From NCBI GenBank assembly GCA_947462175.1, contig CANHOE010000040.1:1-12407 (forward strand): DNA of 12,407 bases, written 5' to 3'. The notes under the pieces are model-generated. The model worked only from the letters and a program-made list of their open reading frames with translations. It was not told where the DNA came from and ran no database searches. The stretch comes from Burkholderiales bacterium (GTDB taxonomy: Bacteria > Pseudomonadota > Gammaproteobacteria > Burkholderiales > Burkholderiaceae_C). This document shows positions 7,108-12,407 of the stretch, one piece after another (the first letter of the stretch is position 1; every line of letters starts with the position of its first letter). A program made the position numbers and the translations under genes.

Positions 7108-7159
7108 ATCGGACGCTGGTGAGGCGCATGCCGCGCCGCGCTCGAATACCATCGACCGA

Positions 7160-8653
7160 ATGCAAGACATCCTGATCAACTGGACCCCGCAGGAAACACG
7201 CGTCGCGGTGATTGAAGGCGGGGCGGTCCAGGACCTGCACATCGAACGCACGCTGGAGCGCGGGCTGGTGGGCAACATCTATGCGGGCAAGGTGGTGCGC
7301 GTGCTGCCGGGCATGCAATCGGCCTTCATCGACATCGGGCTTGAGCGCGCTGCCTTTTTGCACGCCGCCGATGTGCAGCTGACCGGCGAGCCACCGCGCC
7401 ATGCCGTGGCCGCAGGCACCGTGGTGACGCCGCCCCCGCCGATCGAGCGCCTGGTGTTTGAAGGCCAGACGCTGACCGTGCAGGTCATCAAGGACCCGAT
7501 CGGCACCAAGGGCGCGCGGCTGTCCACGCAGATCAGCATTGCCGGTCGCCTGCTGGTGTTTCTGCCGCAAGACGACCACATCGGCATCAGCCAGAAGATC
7601 GGCTCGCCCGAGTTGCGCGAGCAACTGCGCACCCGCATGAAGGTGCTGGCCGAGCTGCCCGAGGGCAGCGGCCCTGCCGGCGGCTTCATCCTGCGCACGA
7701 ATGCCGAAGAAGCGACCGATGCCGAGCTGGCCGACGACATCGCCTACCTGCGCAAGACCTGGAAGGCCATTCGCGAGCGCAGCTTCAAATCGCCGCCCGG
7801 CACCTTGCTGCACCAGGACCTGAGTCTGGTCGAGCGTGTGCTGCGCGACCTGGCGAACGAGGCCACGCAATCCATCCGCATCGACTCGCAGCAGCAGTAC
7901 GACGCGTTGAAGGCCTTTGGCGAAGCCTTCACGCCCACGTCTGTCGACAAGCTGGGCCTGTACAAGGGCGAGCGGCCGATCTTCGACCTGTTCAACATCG
8001 ACGAAGAAATCGCGCGCGCGCTGGCGCGGCGGGTCGATTTGAAATCAGGCGGCTACCTCGTCATAGACCAGACCGAGGCGCTGACCACGGTCGACGTGAA
8101 CACCGGCGGCTACGTGGGTGCGCGCAATTTCGACGACACCATCTTCAAGACCAACCTCGAAGCCACGCAGACCATTGCGCGCCAGCTGCGGCTGCGCAAC
8201 CTGGGCGGCATCATCATCGTCGACTTCATCGACATGACGCGCGAAGAGCATCAGGCCGCGGTGTTGGCCGAATTCAAGAAACAGCTCGCGCGTGACCGCA
8301 CCAAGGTGACGGTGAGCGGCTTCACCCAGCTGGGGTTGGTGGAGCTGACCCGCAAGCGCACCCGCGAGTCGCTGGCCCACATGCTGTGCGAGCCGTGCCC
8401 CACCTGCGAGGGCAAGGGCCAGGTGAAAACCGCGCGCAGTGTCTGCTACGACATCCTGCGCGAGATCCTGCGCGAAGCCAAGCAGTTCAACCCGAAGGAA
8501 TTCCGAATCATCGCCACGCCCGCCGTCGTCGAGATGCTGCTCGACGAAGAAAGCCAGCACCTGGCCGGCCTGAGCGATTTCATCGGCAAGCCGATCTCGC
8601 TGCGCGCCGAGAACGCTGGCTCGCCGGAGCGGTATGACATTGTGTTGATGTAG
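7160..8653 (+). CDS. rng: Ribonuclease G
   Basis: Single-strand-specific endoribonuclease of the RNase E/G family; matures the 16S rRNA 5' end and takes part in mRNA decay. Seen: 497 residues from ATG 7160 (E. coli RNase G 489). MQDILINWTPQETRVAV is the family N-terminus, so the 32 open codons upstream in the same frame are left out. The S1 domain spans about 35-128 and includes a PPPP run (91-94). The 5'-sensor/RNase H region follows. Catalytic-site aspartates fit D312 (TTVDVNTGG) and D355 (IIIVDFIDM). The Zn-link cysteines are in CPTC (413-416). No long RNase E-type scaffold follows, so this is RNase G and not RNase E. It begins 52 bases after maf with no obvious ribosome binding site; maf-rng is a common neighbour pair. 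Confidence 0.96.
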   Translation: MQDILINWTPQETRVAVIEGGAVQDLHIERTLERGLVGNIYAGKVVRVLPGMQSAFIDIGLERAAFLHAADVQLTGEPPRHAVAAGTVVTPPPPIERLVFEGQTLTVQVIKDPIGTKGARLSTQISIAGRLLVFLPQDDHIGISQKIGSPELREQLRTRMKVLAELPEGSGPAGGFILRTNAEEATDAELADDIAYLRKTWKAIRERSFKSPPGTLLHQDLSLVERVLRDLANEATQSIRIDSQQQYDALKAFGEAFTPTSVDKLGLYKGERPIFDLFNIDEEIARALARRVDLKSGGYLVIDQTEALTTVDVNTGGYVGARNFDDTIFKTNLEATQTIARQLRLRNLGGIIIVDFIDMTREEHQAAVLAEFKKQLARDRTKVTVSGFTQLGLVELTRKRTRESLAHMLCEPCPTCEGKGQVKTARSVCYDILREILREAKQFNPKEFRIIATPAVVEMLLDEESQHLAGLSDFIGKPISLRAENAGSPERYDIVLM

Positions 8654-8692
8654 TGCGCAAGGATTGACCAGGATCGGCGCGACGCCATCGGG

Positions 8693-8714
8693 AGGTCAGG
8701 CACCAGCCTGACCT
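8693..8714 (+). terminator. Stem-loop after rng, possible transcription terminator
   Basis: AGGTCAGG and CCTGACCT form a perfect 8-bp stem around the 6-base loop CACCAG, 39 bases after the rng stop. Only a loose T-rich stretch follows (GTTCGGTTTT, 8718-8727), starting a few bases past the stem, so it is not a textbook intrinsic terminator. Its position between the last housekeeping gene and an unrelated gene supports a role as operon end. Confidence 0.5.
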
Positions 8715-8799
8715 GACGTTCGGTTTTGGCGGCGCGTGGCGACAGGGGAATGACCCCGGAAGACATTGCTTTTCGGCATCAGGTGCCTCGCGTCTTCGT

Positions 8800-8805
8800 T
8801 TGACA
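8800..8805 (+). promoter_or_regulatory. Possible -35 element for the HTH-ATPase gene
   Basis: A perfect TTGACA lies 46 bases before the ATG at 8852, in the 198-bp gap after rng. No good -10 hexamer is found 16-18 bases downstream, so this may be chance or a non-sigma-70 site. The rest of 8654-8851 holds the stem-loop and an 11-bp direct repeat (TACCGCCATGG at 8808-8818 and 8845-8855); I see no gene. Confidence 0.25.
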
Positions 8806-8851
8806 CTTACCGCCATGGTGACGCAAGGGCGCCACCGCCCGAGGTACCGCC

Positions 8852-9697
8852 ATGGCAAGACACGACCTTTCCGCCGTCACCCAGTGGATCACGGCTGCCG
8901 CCCTGGAGCACGGGCAGGGGCTGCCTGAACACGTGATGGCGCGGCTGGGCATCAGCCGCCGCTCGGCACTGGCCCTGCTGAACAAGCTGGTGACCGCGCA
9001 GTGGCTGGCGCGCGAAGGCAAGAGCCGCCACTTGTCCTTTGTGCCCGGCCGCCTGCGTCAGGTGGTGCATCGCTACGCCTTGGCAGGCTTGCAGGAAGAC
9101 CTTCCCTGGCAGCGTGACTTCGCACCCCATTTCAGTCTGCCGCCCGCAGTGGCGCGCATGGCTCAGCACGCCTTCAGCGAGTTGCTCGACAACGTCATCG
9201 AGCACAGCGGCGGTACGCATGTCGCTGTGTCGATGCGCACCACGGCCTTGCATTTGCAGCTGCTGGTGTCCGATGACGGCTGCGGCGTCTTCGAACGCAT
9301 CCAGCAGCGCTTCGGGATCGGCGACTCGACCATGGCCATGCTCGAACTGAGCAAGGGCAAGCTGACCAGCGCACCCGACCGCCACGGCGGCCACGGCCTG
9401 TTCTTCACCTCGCGCCTGGCCGACGTGTTCGACGTGCATGCCAATCACCGCGCCTTCCAGTGCCGCGGCTGGGACCGCCACAGCTGGCATCCGACCAAGG
9501 CGGTGGCGCGCGAAGGCACCTCCATCTACATCGCCATCAACCTCGACACGCCGCGCACGCTCGACCAAGTGCTCCAGGCCCACAGCCGCAGCGCCGAAGG
9601 CCACGGTGCCGAGTCCACCTGCGTGCCCTTGCCATTGACGACGGGGCCGCAGACCAGGCTGGTGTCGCGCACCCAGGCCAAGCTTGGGGCCACCTGA
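8852..9697 (+). CDS. HTH and GHKL-ATPase (RsbW-like) protein, apparently lacking C-terminal STAS-like domain
   Basis: Seen: 281 residues. Residues about 20-65 look like a winged helix-turn-helix (LPEHVMARLGISRRSALALL, then WLAREGKSRHLSFVPG). Residues about 100-230 form a GHKL ATPase: N-box FSELLDNVIEHSGG (108-121, Asn114), G1 DDGCGVF (141-147), G2 RHGGHGLFF (177-185). There is no phosphoacceptor-His domain, so it is closer to anti-sigma/RsbW-type kinases than to sensor kinases. Known, from memory of the family: relatives continue past the ATPase with a STAS-like DUF4325 domain that begins near a LVSRSQAK motif. Here LVSRTQAK (270-277) is followed by only four residues and TGA. Start supported by GAGG at 8841-8844, 7 nt upstream. 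Role unknown; a cytoplasmic switch protein is a guess. It converges on the histidine kinase. Confidence 0.85.
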   Translation: MARHDLSAVTQWITAAALEHGQGLPEHVMARLGISRRSALALLNKLVTAQWLAREGKSRHLSFVPGRLRQVVHRYALAGLQEDLPWQRDFAPHFSLPPAVARMAQHAFSELLDNVIEHSGGTHVAVSMRTTALHLQLLVSDDGCGVFERIQQRFGIGDSTMAMLELSKGKLTSAPDRHGGHGLFFTSRLADVFDVHANHRAFQCRGWDRHSWHPTKAVAREGTSIYIAINLDTPRTLDQVLQAHSRSAEGHGAESTCVPLPLTTGPQTRLVSRTQAKLGAT

Positions 9698-9720
9698 CCA
9701 ACCAGATGATGAGCCGCTAC

Positions 9721-11319
9721 TCAGCCTCGCGCCGCTGCCCGTACCCGGAGCAACCAGCGCAGCACCGTTTCGAACAGCAAATCAGGTAGTACCGGCTTGG
9801 TCAGGAAGTCGTCCATGCCCGCCTCCAGACAACGGCGGTGGTCGTCAGCGAAGGCATTGGCGGTCAGCGCCACGATCGCCGTGGCAGCACCTCCCGGTAG
9901 CCCGCGAATGCGACGGCATGTCTCCAGGCCGTCGATCCCTGGCAGCTGAACATCCATCAGGATCAGGTCAAAGGGCTGCAGCTCCGCTCGGCGCACCGCT
10001 TCCAGCCCGTCGCCTACGGCCTCGGCTTGGGGCAACGCCGAGCTGATGAGAGCCAGCGTCACCTCGCAATTCACCGGGTCGTCGTCGACCACCAACAGGC
10101 GTGCGCCACTGAACTCCTTCGCCAGCCGCTCGTGCGCCGAGTTCGCTGCAAAGTTCACAGGCGCAGTCGCGCGGTTGTCCTTGCGCAGCCGTGCCGTGAA
10201 CCAGAAGGTACTCCCTTGGCCGGGCCGGCTGCTGGCACCAGCATCGCCACCCATCAGACGGGCGAGCTGGCGCACGATGACCAGGCCCAGGCCCGTGCCA
10301 CCGTATTTGCGGCTGGTCGAGTTGTCGGCCTGCTCGAAGGGAGTGAACAGACGAGGTAACACTTCATCGGCGATGCCGATGCCGGTGTCCTGTACCTCGA
10401 AACGCAGCAGGGCACTGCCGGCCGTTTCCTCGACGCAAGCGGCGCGCACTGTCACGCCGCCGGTGGGCGTGAACTTGATGGCGTTGGCGACGTAGTTGAG
10501 CAAGGCCTGCTGCAACCGTGAGGCATCGCCGACCAAACCTTGCGGCAGCGGCGCTGTCTCGACATTCAGCGTCAGTCTGGCCGCTGATGCGGCCTGGACC
10601 AGCATGGACAAGACGTTGGCTGTGATGCGCGGCACGCTCACCGGGACCTCGTCCAAAGCCAGCCGACCCGACTCGATCTTGGACAGGTCCAGCACCGCGT
10701 TGATGAGCTCCAGCAGGTGCTGTGCCGCCAGTTCCAGCTTGGTGAGCCAGTCGGCCTGCTGCGGTGTGACCTGCGAACGCCGAATGAGGTAGGCCATGCC
10801 AGTGATGGCACCCAATGGCGTGCGGATTTCGTGGCTCATGTTGGCCAGGAAGGTGCTCTTGGCGGCGTTGGCGGTCTCGGCCCGGCGCTGGCCTGTGATG
10901 TCGCGGATGTTGCACTGCATCACCTGCACGCCGTCGCAGTCGTAGGAGGTACTGACGAACTCGACGCTGATCAAGCTGCCGCCGCACGTCTTCAGAGGCA
11001 TGTCGTCATAGCGCACGTGGCCCTGGGACTGCAACTCGGCAAACATGTCCTTGCAGCGCTCGACGTCGGCAAACGCGCCCACCTCCCACAACTTCTTGCC
11101 CAGCATCTCGCCGTGCGTGTAGCCCAACAGCTTCACCAGATAGGGATTCACATCATCGATCTGGCCGGTGCTGGCGTTGATGATGAGGATGCCGTCCTGC
11201 GCCGCCTCGAACAGCCGGCGGTAGCGCGTTTCCGAAGTGCGCAGTGCCGACGCTGCGGTTTCTGCCGCATCTACCGGTGCTGCGGCAGGCGGCGGCGTCG
11301 GCGTGCTGGGTGATGTCAT
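9721..11319 (-). CDS. PAS-HisKA-HATPase-REC hybrid histidine kinase
   Basis: Seen: 532 residues, no membrane segment, so probably cytoplasmic. A PAS domain spans about 26-140 (ETRYRRLFEAAQDGILIINA). HisKA holds the phosphoacceptor His163 in FLANMSHEIRTPLGAITGM. The ATPase has N-box Asn279, G1 DTGIG (311-315), F-box FTPFEQ (325-330) and G2 GGTGLGL (340-346). The receiver spans about 406-525 with acidic D412/D413, phosphoacceptor D456 (LILMDVQLPG), T486 and K508; all key residues are present. It ends straight after the receiver, with no Hpt domain, so a separate Hpt protein may be needed for phosphotransfer. Start: ATG 11319-11317 is forced, since an in-frame TAA lies two codons upstream and no other ATG/GTG/TTG start precedes the PAS domain. 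No ribosome binding site is visible. The signal is unknown, and no cognate response regulator lies in the window. Confidence 0.95.
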   Translation of the reverse strand: MTSPSTPTPPPAAAPVDAAETAASALRTSETRYRRLFEAAQDGILIINASTGQIDDVNPYLVKLLGYTHGEMLGKKLWEVGAFADVERCKDMFAELQSQGHVRYDDMPLKTCGGSLISVEFVSTSYDCDGVQVMQCNIRDITGQRRAETANAAKSTFLANMSHEIRTPLGAITGMAYLIRRSQVTPQQADWLTKLELAAQHLLELINAVLDLSKIESGRLALDEVPVSVPRITANVLSMLVQAASAARLTLNVETAPLPQGLVGDASRLQQALLNYVANAIKFTPTGGVTVRAACVEETAGSALLRFEVQDTGIGIADEVLPRLFTPFEQADNSTSRKYGGTGLGLVIVRQLARLMGGDAGASSRPGQGSTFWFTARLRKDNRATAPVNFAANSAHERLAKEFSGARLLVVDDDPVNCEVTLALISSALPQAEAVGDGLEAVRRAELQPFDLILMDVQLPGIDGLETCRRIRGLPGGAATAIVALTANAFADDHRRCLEAGMDDFLTKPVLPDLLFETVLRWLLRVRAAARG

Positions 11320-11324
11320 CGGAG

Positions 11325-11330
11325 CTTATA
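11325..11330 (-). promoter_or_regulatory. Possible -10 element very close to the kinase start
   Basis: On the minus strand TATAAG lies 5 bases before the kinase ATG. At that spacing transcription would start at or next to the ATG, giving a leaderless message, which would fit the lack of a ribosome binding site. No good -35 hexamer is seen 16-18 bases upstream, so support is weak. Confidence 0.25.
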
Positions 11331-11410
11331 GATACATCGTCCTGGACTCGTCTGTTAGCCAGCGCACAAACGGCGGGGTCACAACATCGCTCGAGCTCAT
11401 GCAACCCACC

Positions 11411-11439
11411 TTGAACAATTCACAGGCGGCGCCAAACTC
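11411..11439 (+). promoter_or_regulatory. Weak candidate promoter for the phosphodiesterase gene
   Basis: TTGAAC (11411-11416) is a partial -35 match, with a poor -10-like CAAACT (11433-11438) 16 bases later. It lies in the 167-bp divergent gap between the kinase and the phosphodiesterase. I see no Pho-box-like direct repeat here, though a phosphate-scavenging gene might be expected to have one. Confidence 0.2.
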
Positions 11440-11474
11440 TCGCCCACGGCTCGCTTGCGCGGCCATTGGTCCCG

Positions 11475-11479
11475 AGGAG
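11475..11479 (+). promoter_or_regulatory. Ribosome binding site fixing the GTG start of the phosphodiesterase
   Basis: AGGAG lies 7 nt before GTG 11487. This favours the GTG over the in-frame ATG at 11511, which has no such site and would remove most of the signal peptide. Confidence 0.65.
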
Positions 11480-11486
11480 TCTTGCC

Positions 11487-12407
11487 GTGCCGCGTGTTAC
11501 TGCCTTGTTCATGGTCGCCGTGACATCGGCCTGCATCGTGACCTCCGAGCCGCGCTCCATGACCGGTGAGCTGACGCTGCGTGGGCAGGCGCCGATCGTG
11601 ATCGCGCATCGCGGGGCCTCGGCATACCGCCCCGAGCACACGCTCGCCGCCTACGCGCTGTCGATCGAGCAGGGCGCGGACTTCATCGAGCCCGACCTGG
11701 TGATGACACGCGACGGGGTGCTGGTGGCGCGCCACGAGCCGATGCTCGCGCGGGTGGAGCTTGAATCCGACGGCAGCATCCGCCGCGTGAACGGCGCACC
11801 CGTGATCCACCGCACCGATACCAGCACCAATGTTTGGCAGCTGCCAACGTACGCCTCGCGCCTGACGGTCAAGACACTCGATGGCGAGCGGGTCGGCGGC
11901 TGGTTTGTCGAGGACTTCACTGCCGCGGAACTGCGCGCCGATGTGCGCGCGCAGGAACGCCTGCGCGACCTGCGCACCGCCAACAACGCGTTCAACGATC
12001 AGTTCTCGATTCCAACGCTGCAGGAGATCATCGATCTGGCCCGCTCCGAGACTGCGCAGCGCGGCCGCACGATCGGCATCTATCCGGAGACCAAGCATCC
12101 GAGCTACTTCGCCGCGCATGCCCGTGAGCGAGGTCTGGTGTCGATGGACGATGCACTGGTGTCCATGCTGCACGCGAGTTACGGCAACTCGGCGTTGGCG
12201 CCGGTCTATATCCAGTCCTTCGAAGTGGCGAACCTGCAGTACCTTCGCACCAGGACCGACATCCGCCTGGTGCAGTTGCTGGCGGCCAGCGGCCGGCCCT
12301 ACGACTTTGTGCTGGCAGGCGATCCGCGCGGCTATGTCGATCTGACCCAACCGGACGGCCTGGACTTCATCCGGCGCCATGCAAATGGCATCGGTCCCAA
12401 CACCGAC
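11487..12407 (+). CDS. Glycerophosphodiester phosphodiesterase, probable lipoprotein, cut by window end
   Basis: Hydrolyses glycerophosphodiesters to glycerol-3-phosphate and an alcohol. Seen: 307 codons open to the window edge from GTG 11487. The first 16 residues form a short hydrophobic signal peptide ending in TSAC, so Cys16 could be lipidated (Thr at -3 is tolerated but not ideal). The GDPD barrel starts at IVIAHRGASAYRPEHT (37-52), with His41, then metal/catalytic candidates E68 and D70 in FIEPDLVMTRDG and His83 in ARHEP. GIYPETK, IQSFEV and the late NGIGPN match the GlpQ type more than the short UgpQ type. E. coli GlpQ is about 358 residues, so several tens of residues are probably missing beyond the edge. 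Inference: exported, anchored facing the periplasm, used for phosphorus or glycerol scavenging. The long frame on the opposite strand is a shadow. Confidence 0.93.
   Translation, partial: MPRVTALFMVAVTSACIVTSEPRSMTGELTLRGQAPIVIAHRGASAYRPEHTLAAYALSIEQGADFIEPDLVMTRDGVLVARHEPMLARVELESDGSIRRVNGAPVIHRTDTSTNVWQLPTYASRLTVKTLDGERVGGWFVEDFTAAELRADVRAQERLRDLRTANNAFNDQFSIPTLQEIIDLARSETAQRGRTIGIYPETKHPSYFAAHARERGLVSMDDALVSMLHASYGNSALAPVYIQSFEVANLQYLRTRTDIRLVQLLAASGRPYDFVLAGDPRGYVDLTQPDGLDFIRRHANGIGPNTD

Noticed and set aside
7064..7159. Upstream in-frame extension of RNase G (32 codons from ATG 7064)
   Set aside because: It would overlap the end of maf and adds a Cys/Arg-rich stretch unlike RNase G; the family N-terminus begins at ATG 7160.
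9679..9723. Simple frameshift restoring a STAS-like domain in the HTH-ATPase gene
   Set aside because: The sequence beyond 9721 is the coding 3' end of the kinase receiver on the other strand, so no frame can supply the missing domain.
11397..12380. Minus-strand open frame of 327 codons
   Set aside because: It lies opposite the glycerophosphodiester phosphodiesterase, whose catalytic motifs and ribosome binding site are on the plus strand.

Overview
This is a GC-rich chromosomal window carrying mostly core genes. Gene content and order (yebC-purD-hemF-nadD-rsfS-rlmH-maf-rng) and the protein sequences suggest a betaproteobacterium of the order Burkholderiales (Comamonadaceae or the Rubrivivax/Leptothrix side). 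That placement is inferred from recognised family sequences, not from a search. I see no rRNA, tRNA, CRISPR array, transposase or phage gene.

Layout. Positions 1-1460 (minus strand) hold most of a HerA/FtsK-superfamily ATPase of the DUF853 (YjgR-like) family, cut by the left window edge. A 127-bp divergent intergenic region (1461-1587) follows; it contains a G-quadruplex-type G-run array and a possible promoter for the plus-strand block. From 1588 to 8653 eight genes run in one direction with little or no spacing: yebC (translation factor/regulator), purD (purine synthesis), hemF (haem synthesis), nadD (NAD synthesis), rsfS (ribosome silencing), rlmH (23S rRNA methylation), maf (nucleotide pyrophosphatase) and rng (RNase G). 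Three junctions are 4-base stop/start overlaps using ATG, TTG and GTG. The rlmH-maf junction is a threefold 14-bp tandem repeat that multiplies such an overlap. A stem-loop at 8693-8714 may end this transcription unit. The block joins cofactor and nucleotide synthesis with ribosome maturation and RNA turnover, as expected of a growth-related housekeeping operon.

The right third is different: signalling and phosphorus scavenging. A plus-strand HTH + GHKL-ATPase protein (8852-9697) ends where, in the relatives I remember, a STAS-like (DUF4325) domain begins. It converges, 23 bp apart, on a minus-strand PAS-HisKA-HATPase-REC hybrid histidine kinase (9721-11319). The kinase start has no visible ribosome binding site. 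Divergent from the kinase is a probable lipoprotein-type glycerophosphodiester phosphodiesterase (11487 to the right edge), cut by the window end.

The points most worth a second look are the 14-bp repeat relay between rlmH and maf, the missing C-terminal domain of the HTH-ATPase protein, the 167-residue histone H1-like tail on RsfS, and the G-quadruplex motif in the first divergent promoter region. I do not see a clearly new multi-gene system here.
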